Shown: in pieces, positions 9,854 to 19,772 of the stretch
Numbering within the stretch: position 1 is the first letter of the stretch
Layout of the letters: each line of letters begins with the position of its first letter
Assembly (NCBI RefSeq): GCF_009830945.1
Contig: NZ_VWVV01000014.1
Coordinates: forward strand, 62,001 to 126,000
Direction of reading: 5' to 3'
DNA from: Nocardiopsis sp. FR4
GTDB lineage: Bacteria > Actinomycetota > Actinomycetes > Streptosporangiales > Streptosporangiaceae
DNA length: 64,000 nt
Position numbers and translations under genes: made by a program
The notes under the pieces: generated by a model
Database searches by the model: none
The model's input: only the letters and a program-made list of their open reading frames with translations
What the model was told of the DNA's origin: nothing

Positions 9854-9965
9854 GGGCGGCCCCGACCGGCACGTTTCCCCATCGGACCACTTTGACCGCA
9901 TAAACTGGCAACGGGCCGTGGCACTCTGCGGTCTCTTCCCAGTACCAGGAGATCGAGACTTTCCC

Positions 9966-11858
<1,893 letters not shown>

Positions 11859-11881
11859 CGGCGGGCACGACGCCGTGCGCA

Positions 11882-11911
11882 CGCGGGCGGGCCGTTCTCG
11901 GCCCGCCCGCG
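11882..11911 (+). terminator. Terminator of typA
   Basis: A perfect 12-bp GC stem (11882-11893 with 11900-11911) has a 6-nt loop and is followed by a short run of four T's (11917-11920), 23 bp after the typA stop. Confidence 0.8.
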
Positions 11912-11945
11912 ACGCGTTTTCCGGCTTGAGGTGTCGGGTAGACCC

Positions 11946-12623
11946 GTGAGCAGCATGAAGTCCAAGCCCACGTGTCCCCGCTGCGGGCGCGCGGTCCAGC
12001 CTCCGGGGCTGTGGACCAGCGCCTGGCAGTGCGACGCCCACGGTCCGGTGGCACCCCTGCGGCAGGTGCGAGCCCCGGGCACCGCCGCCCTGGAGGCCCT
12101 CCTGCCCCAGGCGCAGGTCCCCCTCTGGATCCCCTGGCCGCTGCCCACCAACTGGGTGGTCACCGGTTTCGCCGACTGCGGTGACGAGCGCAGCGGCGCC
12201 CTGGCCACCGTCGTGGCCCTGTCCGGCCCCGACCCCCTGGGCGGCGTCGGCGAGATCGCCATCGTCGCCGAGGACCCCGGTGTGGGACTGGGCGCCCGCC
12301 TGGCCGGGCTGGAGGGGCCCGACCCCGGCGACGGGTTCGACTCCGGGGCGGCCGACGCCAAGCTCCGCTTCGACGGCCACGAGATCGCGCTGTGGAACCT
12401 GGACCTGGGGCGGCGCGACGGCGCCGTCTACGCGGGTGAGGCCCTCGCCCACTGGCTGTGGCTGGTCTTCGCCTCCGCCGACACCGCCCTGCTCATGTGC
12501 GAGATCAACGCGCTGCGCGACCTGCGCGACATCCGCAACGGTGGCGTCGCCCTGGAACCGCCCTTCGGCGCGCCCAGCCCCTTCCTCACCCGGAGCCTGG
12601 CCCCCCGCCACACCGAGGACTGA
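11946..12623 (+). CDS. DUF6758-like conserved actinobacterial protein
   Basis: The 225-residue protein begins with a zinc-ribbon-like CPRCGRAV, then WQCDAHGPV, which together supply a possible metal site. Next come the conserved-looking segments VPLWIPWPLPTNWVVTGF, SGPDPLGGVGE and VGLGARLAG, and near the end EALAHWLWLV. I recognise the pattern from Streptomyces proteins called DUF6758; no function is known to me. The start is uncertain between GTG 11946 and ATG 11955. Confidence 0.8.
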   Translation: MSSMKSKPTCPRCGRAVQPPGLWTSAWQCDAHGPVAPLRQVRAPGTAALEALLPQAQVPLWIPWPLPTNWVVTGFADCGDERSGALATVVALSGPDPLGGVGEIAIVAEDPGVGLGARLAGLEGPDPGDGFDSGAADAKLRFDGHEIALWNLDLGRRDGAVYAGEALAHWLWLVFASADTALLMCEINALRDLRDIRNGGVALEPPFGAPSPFLTRSLAPRHTED

Positions 12624-12681
12624 CCCCCGCGGCCACCGTCCGCGCCCGGCGCGGCGGCCGGGACTTACGTACAATCGCCCG

Positions 12682-13557
12682 GTGACACGTATCGACCTGC
12701 ACTCCCACAGCTCGGTCTCCGACGGAACCGACACCCCGGCCGAAGTCGTCGAGCACGCGGTCGCCGCGGGTCTGGACGTCCTCGCGCTCACCGACCACGA
12801 CACGGTCGGCGGCATCGGGGAGGCGGCCAAGCACCTGCCCTCCGGCTTCACCCTCGTCCCCGGGATGGAGCTGTCCTGCGCCTACGCCGGGTCCAGTGTC
12901 CACCTGGTGTGCTACCTGTTCGACCCCGCCGACCCCGGCCTGGACGGGGAGCTGCGCCGCGTGCGCTCCGACCGGGCCTCCCGGGCCGAGGAGATGGTGC
13001 GCAAGCTGCGCGAGCACGGCGTGGCCGTCACCTGGGAGCGCGTGCTGGAGATCGCGGGGGCCGGACACCCGGAGTACGCCGACGCCAACACCATCGGCCG
13101 CCCGCACCTGGCGCGCGCGATCGTGGAGGCGGGGGCGGCCCGGGACGTGCAGGACGCCTTCGACCGCTGGATCGGCTCGGGCGGCCCGGCCTACGCCTCG
13201 CGCTACGCGATCGACCCGGTCCGCGCGGTGGAGCTGGTGCGGGCGGCGGGCGGGGTGTGCTCGCTGGCCCACCCGGCCCGCGCGGAGGGCTCCCTCAACG
13301 GGGCGGTCCCCCTGGAGCTGGTGGAGCGCATGGCCGCCGTCGGCCTGGGCGCGATCGAGGCGGACCACCCCTCGCACAACCGGGCGCAGACCCGCTACTG
13401 GCACGGAGTGGCCGGGGACCTGGGCGTGGCCGTCACCGGCTCCAGCGACGACCACGGGACCCTGACCGGGCGCCGCCTGGGGTGCCGGACCACCGACCCC
13501 GAGGCCTTCGAGCGGCTCGTGGCGCCGGCGACGGGGGCGCCCCTACTTCGGGGATGA
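12682..13557 (+). CDS. PHP-domain phosphoesterase
   Basis: The 291-residue protein has the PHP-superfamily metal motifs: DLHSHSSVSDG at the N-terminus, LTDHDTVGG, PGMELSC, CSLAHPAR, EADHPSH and GSSDDHG. The size and motif order fit the YciV/RnmM-like branch, which acts on nucleotide or oligonucleotide phosphates (e.g. 3',5'-bisnucleotides or 5' RNA ends); the substrate here is not decided. The GTG start lies 6 nt after TACAAT (12670-12675), so a leaderless transcript is likely. Confidence 0.88.
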   Translation: MTRIDLHSHSSVSDGTDTPAEVVEHAVAAGLDVLALTDHDTVGGIGEAAKHLPSGFTLVPGMELSCAYAGSSVHLVCYLFDPADPGLDGELRRVRSDRASRAEEMVRKLREHGVAVTWERVLEIAGAGHPEYADANTIGRPHLARAIVEAGAARDVQDAFDRWIGSGGPAYASRYAIDPVRAVELVRAAGGVCSLAHPARAEGSLNGAVPLELVERMAAVGLGAIEADHPSHNRAQTRYWHGVAGDLGVAVTGSSDDHGTLTGRRLGCRTTDPEAFERLVAPATGAPLLRG

Positions 13558-13612
13558 ACCGTGTGTTGGCTCCCCGGAGTCCGGTACGGTACCGACCACC
13601 GTGCGGGAGCGC

Positions 13613-13618
13613 GACAAT
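13613..13618 (+). promoter_or_regulatory. -10-like hexamer for the MBL-fold gene
   Basis: GACAAT at 13613-13618 would start transcription near 13625. That leaves a short leader with GAAAGG at 13655-13660 before the GTG at 13670. Confidence 0.35.
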
Positions 13619-13669
13619 GGTCGCAACGCAACCCACCCATACCCGGACGAACTCGAAAGGTACGACGCC

Positions 13670-14599
13670 GTGTTCTGGAAGCGGAAGCCGAAGAAGCAGG
13701 ACGGCCAGGAGGCCACCGATTCCGCTGCGGAGGCGGCGGAGAAGCGGGACGAGGAGCGGGCCCCGGAGGAGGAGCCCGAGACCGCCGCGGCCGCGGCGGG
13801 GGAGCCCGCCGGGGACGCGGAGCCCGAGGGCGCCGGATCCGAGGACGTCGTGGACACCCCTGAGAAGTCGGACGCGGTCGCCGGGGCCGAGAGCGCGGAG
13901 GAGGACTCCGGGAAGGACGACGCGCCCGCCGACGTCTTCGCCGACGCCGGCGAGGAGGTCGGGGTCACCGGCCCCGACGACGACCGGATCACCCGCGTGC
14001 GCACCGCCGGAATCTTCGAGTTCGACGGCGAGAAGAGCGAGGTCGTCAGCAACACCTGGATCGTCCAGGCCGACGACGAGGGCGTCGTCGTCATCGACCC
14101 CGCCCACGACGCGGACGCGATCCTCAAGGCCGTCGGCGACCGCGAGGTCTACCTGGTGGCCTGCACCAACGCCTACAGCCCCCACATCGAGTCGGCGATC
14201 AGGGTGGCGGAGGAGTCCGAGGCCCCCATCGCGCTGCACCCGCGCGAGATGCGCGCCTGGCGCCGCCACCACGGCGCCGAGCACCGCCCCGAGATCGAGG
14301 TGGAGGGCCAGGGCGCCCTCGACATCGGCGACCTGCACATCGACGTCCTGGCGCTGCCCGGAACCTCCCCCGGCACCGTCGGCTACTACATCAGCGAGCT
14401 CGGCGTGGTCTTCAGCGGAGACACCCTGCGCAAGGGCGAGCCCGGCATGGTCGGCAACACCTACATCGACTACACGACGCAACTGGCCTCCATCGGGGAG
14501 GCCCTGCTGTCGCTGCCGCCGGACACCCGCATCCTGCCCGACCGCGGACCGGCCACCACCTCGGGCGCCGAGAGCAAGAACTTCGACTCCTGGGTCTGA
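13670..14599 (+). CDS. Metallo-beta-lactamase-fold protein with degenerate metal site and acidic N-terminal extension
   Basis: From the GTG at 13670 (SD GAAAGG) the protein has 309 residues. Residues about 1-110 start with a basic WKRKPKK and continue as a Glu/Ala-rich, probably disordered stretch. An MBL fold follows (about 112-300), with NTWIVQADDEGVVVIDPA, a GTSPGTVGYY loop, FSGDTL and GNTYIDY. The usual HxHxDH motif reads N-A-Y-S-P-H (167-172) and the PGHTPG histidine is Thr232. Only His172 and Asp251 remain as candidate ligands. Catalysis by the classical dinuclear centre is therefore unlikely: it may be a pseudo-enzyme, a differently metallated enzyme or a binding protein. A GTG at 13601 is an alternative start but overlaps the likely promoter. 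Confidence 0.85.
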   Translation: MFWKRKPKKQDGQEATDSAAEAAEKRDEERAPEEEPETAAAAAGEPAGDAEPEGAGSEDVVDTPEKSDAVAGAESAEEDSGKDDAPADVFADAGEEVGVTGPDDDRITRVRTAGIFEFDGEKSEVVSNTWIVQADDEGVVVIDPAHDADAILKAVGDREVYLVACTNAYSPHIESAIRVAEESEAPIALHPREMRAWRRHHGAEHRPEIEVEGQGALDIGDLHIDVLALPGTSPGTVGYYISELGVVFSGDTLRKGEPGMVGNTYIDYTTQLASIGEALLSLPPDTRILPDRGPATTSGAESKNFDSWV

Positions 14600-14607
14600 C
14601 CGGCCCG

Positions 14608-14655
14608 GACCGCGCGCCGCCGTTCCGCCTCCCGGCGGAACGGCGGCGCGCGGTC
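14608..14655. terminator. Long bidirectional hairpin terminator
   Basis: A perfect 22-bp stem (14608-14629 with 14634-14655) with loop TCCC lies between the MBL-fold gene and the convergent hydrolase stop. It is among the longest hairpins in the window. Confidence 0.85.
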
Positions 14656-15564
14656 TCAGCGGCGGCCCACCGACTCCACCTCGTTCCAGAACTTGGTCAG
14701 CGCGCTCGCCGTGGTCTCGGGGGCCTCCACGTTGGGGGAGTGGCCGGCGCCGGGTACCACCAGGCGCCGGGCGCCCAGGCGTTCGGCCATGCGGTCCTGC
14801 TCCGCCAGGGGCCAGGCGTCGTCGTTCTCGCCGTACAGCACCAGCATCGGTGCCTCCAGCCGGGCGAGTTCGTCCACGCGGTCCGGTGCGGCCACCAGCT
14901 CCTCGGCCATGTGCATCAGGCCGACGGGACTGCTGGAGAGCAACCGCTCGCGCAGGAAGTCGTGGATCTCCGGCAGGTCCGTGCGCGCCCGGGCCACCTC
15001 GTGGAACCGCCGCTCCCACAGCTCCCGGAGCCGCTCGGGGGTGGGGTTCATGGACACGGCGGCGATGAGGCCGCTGGCGTTGTCCGCGCCCGGCCCGCTC
15101 AGGGCACCGGGGCCGGAGCACATCAGGGTGAGGGAGGCCAGCGGCGCCATCTCCACCAGCGCGGCCTCGCGGGCGACCAGCCCGCCGAAGGAGTGCCCCA
15201 GCAGGTGGACGGGGCCGCCGTCACCGACCTGGTCCAGAACCTCGGCGACCACCGCGCCCAGCGAGGGCAGGCGGTAGTCGGGGCGCCGTACCCCCGGTGC
15301 GGTGGAGAGGGACTCCGGGCCCGGCGACTCGTAGGTGCCGGGAAGGTCGATCGCGACCACCTCCCGCCCGGCCTGGGCCAGGCTCTGGAGGAGGGCGATG
15401 AAGTCCTCCTTGCTGCCGGTGAACCCGTGCACCAGGACAGCGGGGGCCAACTCGGGGCCGCCGGAGACGGGCAGCGCTCGCAGGGCGGCCACCGGACCGT
15501 ACGACAGGTCCAGGTCCGCGCGCCGCACACCCGGCGGCAGGTCGATGAACTGAGGTGTACTCAC
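14656..15564 (-). CDS. Alpha/beta hydrolase
   Basis: This 302-residue protein has the alpha/beta-hydrolase pattern: oxyanion region LVHGFTGSKEDF, nucleophile elbow GHSFGG, acid region YGENDDAWP and catalytic His in GAGHSPNVE. There is no signal peptide, so it is cytosolic. The substrate cannot be inferred. The GTG at 15564 is 8 nt after TAGGGT (15573-15578 on this strand), suggesting a leaderless mRNA. An upstream in-frame ATG at 15627 would add 21 residues of non-conserved look. Confidence 0.88.
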   Translation of the reverse strand: MSTPQFIDLPPGVRRADLDLSYGPVAALRALPVSGGPELAPAVLVHGFTGSKEDFIALLQSLAQAGREVVAIDLPGTYESPGPESLSTAPGVRRPDYRLPSLGAVVAEVLDQVGDGGPVHLLGHSFGGLVAREAALVEMAPLASLTLMCSGPGALSGPGADNASGLIAAVSMNPTPERLRELWERRFHEVARARTDLPEIHDFLRERLLSSSPVGLMHMAEELVAAPDRVDELARLEAPMLVLYGENDDAWPLAEQDRMAERLGARRLVVPGAGHSPNVEAPETTASALTKFWNEVESVGRR

Positions 15565-15691
15565 GTCGGGCCACCCTAGACGATCGGCGACCCGGCCGGG
15601 GGAACCCCGGACCGTGGCCGCGGCCACGGGCGTCGGTCACGGTGGGGGGAGGTCCGCCGACGGGGGGCGCCCGCCGACGCGGGCACCGTCC

Positions 15692-15722
15692 CGGGGTGGG
15701 GGACCGGGGCCGGCCCACCCCG
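15692..15722 (-). terminator. Possible terminator after the DEAD-box helicase gene
   Basis: A 9-bp stem (15692-15700 with 15714-15722) with a GC-rich loop lies about 60 bp beyond the helicase stop and before the hydrolase promoter. There is no T-tract. Confidence 0.4.
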
Positions 15723-15778
15723 CCAGCCGGGCGGCGGGGCAGCGGCCGCGGCGCCCACTCGCGCGGGCGCCCTGGGGA

Positions 15779-17356
15779 TCAGGTGTTCTCCGGGTCCCGT
15801 CGGGCGGTACTGGCGCCGCCCCGGGTACGGCGGCGCCGGCGGATCCGGCGCGGGCCCTCCTCGGCGGAGGCGGTGTTCTCGCGCGGGGACTCCGCGGCCG
15901 CCGCGGCGGTGCTCCGGGCGGGCTTGTCGGCCGCGCCCTCGGCGGAGGACTGGCCACCGCGGGTACGGCGGCGCGAACGCCCCCGGCCCCGACCGCGGAC
16001 GCCCTCGCCGCGGCTCTCACCGTGGCCCTGGCCGCGTCGGCCGCCCCGGTCGCCGCGCGGCATCCCGGTGTCGCCGATGTCCTCGATCTCCTCGGCCTCC
16101 AGGCCCGCGTGCTCGTCGCGCTTGTCCGCGGCCAGTCTGCCCTTGGTCCCGGCCGGGATCCGCAGCGCCTCGAAGAAGTGCGGCGAGGTGGAGTAGGTCT
16201 CCTCCGGCTCGTGGAACGGCAGGTCCAGAGCGCCGTTGATCAGCTTCCAGCGCGGCATCTCCTGCCAGTCCACGAAGGTGACGGCGGTGCCGCTGCGCCC
16301 GGCCCGGCCGGTGCGGCCGATCCGGTGCGTGTAGGTCTTCTCGTCCTCGGGCGTCTCGTAGTTGACCACGTGCGTGACGTCGTCCACGTCGAGACCCCGG
16401 GCGGCCACGTCGGTGGCGACCAGGATGTTGATCTTGCCGTTGCGGAAGGCCCGCAGGGCGCGCTCGCGCTGGCTCTGGCCCAGGTCGCCGTGGACGGCCG
16501 CGACGGCGAAGCCGCGCTCCTTGAGGTCGCCGGCCACCCGGTCGCAGGCCCGCTTGGTCTGGCAGAAGACCATGCTCTGACCGTGGTCCTCGGCCTGGAG
16601 CAGACGGGCGAGCATCTCGATCTTGTCCATCTGGTGGGTGCGGAACGCGTGCTGCGTGATCCTGCCCGTGATGGCCGAGCCGTCGATCTCGTCGTCGTCG
16701 CCCGCCCGCACGTGCGTGGGGCGGCGCAGGTACTTGCGCGACAGGGACACGATCTCGCTCGGCATGGTGGCCGAGAAGAGCATCACCTGGCGCTCGTCGG
16801 GGATCTTGGTGAGGATGCGCTCGATGTCGGGCAGGAAGCCCAGGTCGAGCATCTTGTCGGCCTCGTCCAGCACCACCGCGGACACCTCGTCCAGGCGCAG
16901 GTGCTTCTGGTTCTCCAGGTCCAGCAGGCGGCCCGGGGTGCCGACGACGACGTCGGTGCCCTCCTTGAGGCCGTTGACCTGCGGCTCGTAGGAGCGGCCG
17001 CCGTAGACGGTCAGGATCCGGCCGCCGCTGCGCTTGCTGGCGGTGGTCAGGTCCGCGGCGACCTGGATGGCCAGCTCGCGGGTGGGGACCACGACCAGGG
17101 CTCGGGGGCGCTTGGCCGATCCGGGGCTCTTCTGCGCCCGCTGGAGCAGGGGAAGGCCGAAGGCCAGGGTCTTACCGGTACCGGTACGCGCCTGGCCGAT
17201 GATGTCGTTGCCGTTCAGCGCGATCGGCAGGGCGAGTTCCTGGATGGGGAAGGGCTCGATGATCCCCTCCGCCTCCAGGGCGTCGGCGAGCTCGGTGCTC
17301 ACACCCAGGTCGCGGAAGGTGATCCTCGGTTTGGTGGTTTCTTCTGTGCTGCTCAG
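15779..17356 (-). CDS. DEAD-box RNA helicase with basic Arg/Gly tail, probable CTG start
   Basis: The motor carries a Q motif (PFPIQELALP), motif I ARTGTGKT, PTRELA, motif II LDEADKML, SATMP (motif III), and motifs V-VI DVAARGLD and HRIGRTGRAG. The C-terminal region of about 110 residues is rich in Arg and Gly (RGDRGGRRGQG, RGRGRGRSRRRTRGG), like CsdA/RhlE-type helicases that act in ribosome assembly and cold adaptation. The first ATG/GTG/TTG in frame is GTG 17302, but that would cut off the conserved Phe upstream of the Q motif (ITFRDLG). The reading frame continues to CTG 17356, which has a perfect GGAGG exactly 8 nt upstream. I therefore annotate CTG as the start, giving 525 residues. Confidence 0.88.
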   Translation of the reverse strand: MSSTEETTKPRITFRDLGVSTELADALEAEGIIEPFPIQELALPIALNGNDIIGQARTGTGKTLAFGLPLLQRAQKSPGSAKRPRALVVVPTRELAIQVAADLTTASKRSGGRILTVYGGRSYEPQVNGLKEGTDVVVGTPGRLLDLENQKHLRLDEVSAVVLDEADKMLDLGFLPDIERILTKIPDERQVMLFSATMPSEIVSLSRKYLRRPTHVRAGDDDEIDGSAITGRITQHAFRTHQMDKIEMLARLLQAEDHGQSMVFCQTKRACDRVAGDLKERGFAVAAVHGDLGQSQRERALRAFRNGKINILVATDVAARGLDVDDVTHVVNYETPEDEKTYTHRIGRTGRAGRSGTAVTFVDWQEMPRWKLINGALDLPFHEPEETYSTSPHFFEALRIPAGTKGRLAADKRDEHAGLEAEEIEDIGDTGMPRGDRGGRRGQGHGESRGEGVRGRGRGRSRRRTRGGQSSAEGAADKPARSTAAAAAESPRENTASAEEGPRRIRRRRRTRGGASTARRDPENT

Positions 17357-17848
17357 GGCTCAAGCCTCCATGTTCGCGGGCCGCGGGCTCATGCCTGGCC
17401 GCGGCGGGATGCGGTCGCGGTCGGTACTGGCCGCCGCGCCGGGCGCGGCTCACCGCTGCCCCGTGCTCGGGTCGGTGCGGCGGCGCTGCCCTGCCGGATC
17501 CGTGTGGTGCGGGGGCTGCCCGCCGGGGTCCGGGACCGTCCCACCGGGGACGGGGAGCATCCGTGCTTCGTCGTTTCCTCGCGCGGCTCAGGCCACCGCT
17601 GTGGCGGTCCGCGCCTGTGTGGGCGCCGCCTCCGCGGCGCCGGTGCGTGGGAGATCCCCGCGTGTGTGAGGAGAGTTTCGCGTCGGACGCACACGCCGGT
17701 CATCACGCAGAGTCTAGCTGGTGACGTGCCAGGTGGACATAGCAGTTCACCAGGCTGTGGACGGCATGGACCTACCCGCTCCCAGCGAGTGCAACCGTGC
17801 CGGAGGTCCATTTAGTCCCCGGACCGGGCGGGCGATACCCTGACCGGC
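17357..17848. promoter_or_regulatory. Long GC-rich leader of the DEAD-box helicase and divergent promoters
   Basis: No convincing gene lies in these 490 bp. On the minus strand TAGACT (17711-17716) with TGTCCA 17 bp upstream (17734-17739) could drive the helicase, giving a leader of about 350 nt. The leader can fold strongly: GGCGCCGC (17622-17629) pairs perfectly with 17634-17641. A tiny reading frame ATG-GAG-GCT-TGA (17371-17360 on the minus strand) contains the helicase SD sequence. On the plus strand TACCCT (17836-17841) is the -10 of the ferritin-like gene. Confidence 0.5.
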
Positions 17849-18532
17849 ATGAACCAAGGCCCCTCCGCCAGCCCCGGTGTGATCGACCTGCTCGGGCTCC
17901 TCGCCTACGCCGAGCTGGGCTCCTTCTTCCGTCTGGCCGGCGACGCCGTGCTGGCCCCCTCCCTGCGCTCCAAGGGCCAGCTCGCGGCCCTGGCCGCCGC
18001 CGAGCAGGCGCACTACCAGGTCCTGCGGGACCGGCTGGAGGAGCTGGGCGTGGACCCCGAGGCGGCCATGGAGCCCTTCGTGGCGCCGCTGGACGCCTGG
18101 CACGAGCGGACCGCGCCGCAGAGCTGGCTGGAGAGCCTGGTCAAGACCTACGTGGGCGACGGCATCGCGGGCGACTTCTACCGCAAGGTCGCCGCGCTGG
18201 CCGACGAGGAGACGCGGACCCTGGTGGAGGGCGTCCTGGCCGAGACCGGCCGGGCCGAGTTCGTCTCGGGCACCGTGCGCGCCGCGGTGGAGGAGACCCC
18301 GGTCCTGGCCGGACGCCTGTCCCTGTGGGCCCGCCGTCTGGTCGGTGAGGCGCTCAGCCAGGCGCAGTCGGTGGCGGTGGCCCGCCCCGAGCTCGCCGCG
18401 CTGCTGGCCCGGGACGCCGGGGACGGGGCGGACAGCGGCGGCCTGGGCGACCTCGCCGCGGTCAGCCGGATGTTCGCCTCGCTCACCGACCGCCACGCGG
18501 CCCGCCTGGAGGCCATGGGCCTGACCGCCTGA
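17849..18532 (+). CDS. Ferritin-like-fold helical protein
   Basis: The 227-residue, all-helical protein resembles the actinobacterial ferritin-like-fold family. It has GVIDLLGLLAYAELGSFFRLAGDA with Glu in the first helix, AAAEQAHYQVLRDRL (an ExxH motif), then LVKTYVGDGIAGDFYRKVA and LADEETRTLVEGVL, so carboxylate and His residues recur along the helices. Some relatives bind di-iron, but whether this one does is uncertain. The ATG is 7 nt after TACCCT, implying a leaderless transcript. It is divergent from the DEAD-box helicase. Confidence 0.8.
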   Translation: MNQGPSASPGVIDLLGLLAYAELGSFFRLAGDAVLAPSLRSKGQLAALAAAEQAHYQVLRDRLEELGVDPEAAMEPFVAPLDAWHERTAPQSWLESLVKTYVGDGIAGDFYRKVAALADEETRTLVEGVLAETGRAEFVSGTVRAAVEETPVLAGRLSLWARRLVGEALSQAQSVAVARPELAALLARDAGDGADSGGLGDLAAVSRMFASLTDRHAARLEAMGLTA

Positions 18533-18685
18533 GCCCGCCTCACCAGGTCTTACGCTTTCTTGACCCGGGCTTGGACTGCCTTGGTCAAGCGCGGGTAATT
18601 TCCAACACTTCCGTGACGATTCGTTGGTGGCTGCCCGTAAAATCGATGAAGTTTACGTCTCCTGACCACCCGAGTAGGTACTTCC

Positions 18686-18997
18686 ATGCCCAGTGGGACC
18701 TCCGTGCGCCATCCGCTGGCCGGACTGACCCGTGACTTCCACCGGATCGGTCCTCTCGACGGCCCGATCGAGCCCTGGCTGTGCGCTGAGCTGGACCAGC
18801 ACGCCGCACAGGTGTGCGAGGGAATCGCCGCCTCCGGAAGCGAGCTGACCGCCCGCACCCTCGGCACCTACCTCCGCGGCTTCCTCGACGGGTGCCTCGA
18901 ACAGGGCTGGGACTCCTCCGCGGTCGAGTACGACTGGGAGACCCTCCGGGTACTCGCGATCTGCCGTCTGGCCAAGGAGCGCGGTTTCGTCCGCTAG
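18686..18997 (+). CDS. DUF6401-like small protein
   Basis: This 103-residue protein with segments GPIEPWLCAELDQHAAQV, GTYLRGFLDG and EYDWETLRVLAICRLAKE matches what I remember as the DUF6401 family of actinomycetes, sometimes labelled natural-product related. No biosynthetic genes are nearby, so that label says little here. The upstream 150 bp is comparatively AT-rich and holds an inverted repeat (CTTGACC 18559-18565 with GGTCAAG 18583-18589). Confidence 0.75.
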   Translation: MPSGTSVRHPLAGLTRDFHRIGPLDGPIEPWLCAELDQHAAQVCEGIAASGSELTARTLGTYLRGFLDGCLEQGWDSSAVEYDWETLRVLAICRLAKERGFVR

Positions 18998-19257
18998 GTT
19001 GGTGACGTCCGCAGGCCGGTGCGCTCACCGCGGCCCGGGCTTCGCATCCCTTCCCGTTCTCCCGGTGCGATTCCCGCGCCGGGCGTACGCTGAAACGTGT
19101 CGTGAACGCCACGGCGGCCGGAACCGGCCCGGGCGCACCGTGATCGGGCCCTGCGGAATGCAACGTGGGACTGACGGCGTTATGGGGTTCCGGACAGCGG
19201 GCCTCCAGGTGCCGCAACTGGCGGAGCGGCCCGCAGAGCCGCGAGAAAGGAAGGCGA

Positions 19258-19500
19258 ATGAGGAGCGGTCGGCATGGGGCGGCGCGCCCACCGGTCGGCG
19301 TCCTGATCCAACAGGACCGCGTCGACTTCGCGCTTTTCGCACTGATCTTCGTCGTCGCACTGGCGTCCATGGTCTTCACCGGTCCGGGAAGCGTCGCCTT
19401 CTGGCTCGCCTTCCTGCCGATCATCGCCTCAGTCGTGCTGGCCTTCCGGCGGATCGAGCACCTCTCCCGGCTGGAACTGCGCGACTCCGAGTTCCTCTGA
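19258..19500 (+). CDS. Small two-helix membrane protein
   Basis: The 80-residue protein starts at an ATG with GAAAGGAAGG upstream. Two hydrophobic segments follow a basic N-terminus (about 25-43 and 47-63), and the short tail is charged (RRIEHLSRLELRDSEFL). A TACGCT hexamer at 19085-19090 could be its promoter, leaving a leader of about 160 nt. No function is recognised. Confidence 0.7.
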   Translation: MRSGRHGAARPPVGVLIQQDRVDFALFALIFVVALASMVFTGPGSVAFWLAFLPIIASVVLAFRRIEHLSRLELRDSEFL

Positions 19501-19530
19501 GGAACTGACCCACACGCGACGCACACGCTG

Positions 19531-19555
19531 AGGGCGGGACCAGCGGTCCCGCCCT
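19531..19555 (+). terminator. Hairpin terminator after the small membrane protein
   Basis: A perfect 11-bp stem (19531-19541 with 19545-19555) with a 3-nt loop lies 30 bp after the stop. The remaining 217 bp to the convergent gene show no further feature. Confidence 0.75.
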
Positions 19556-19772
19556 GCCTGCTTCGGGCCTTCCGCTCCGCTTCGCCCGCCCGTCGCCCTC
19601 CACCACCCTCAACGGACGGCCTGCGGCCGCGGTTTTCCCCTCCGGGCGCCATGGAAGGCGGGGTTCTTCGGTGTCTCCCGTGCCTGGCTCATTCCTCGCG
19701 GCGGCACGTCCGACCCCCGCAGAACCCCGTCGGCGCCCTCGCAGCGCTTGCTTCCTTCGCGCGGCCGTTCGG

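Noticed and set aside
6649-9924. A very long open frame on the minus strand opposite mmcQ-like, recD2 and mutT-like genes (over 1000 codons)
   Set aside because: It is antisense to three well-supported genes, its product is low complexity (Gly, Val, His, Asp) with no domain, and such frames arise in GC-rich DNA from third-position bias.
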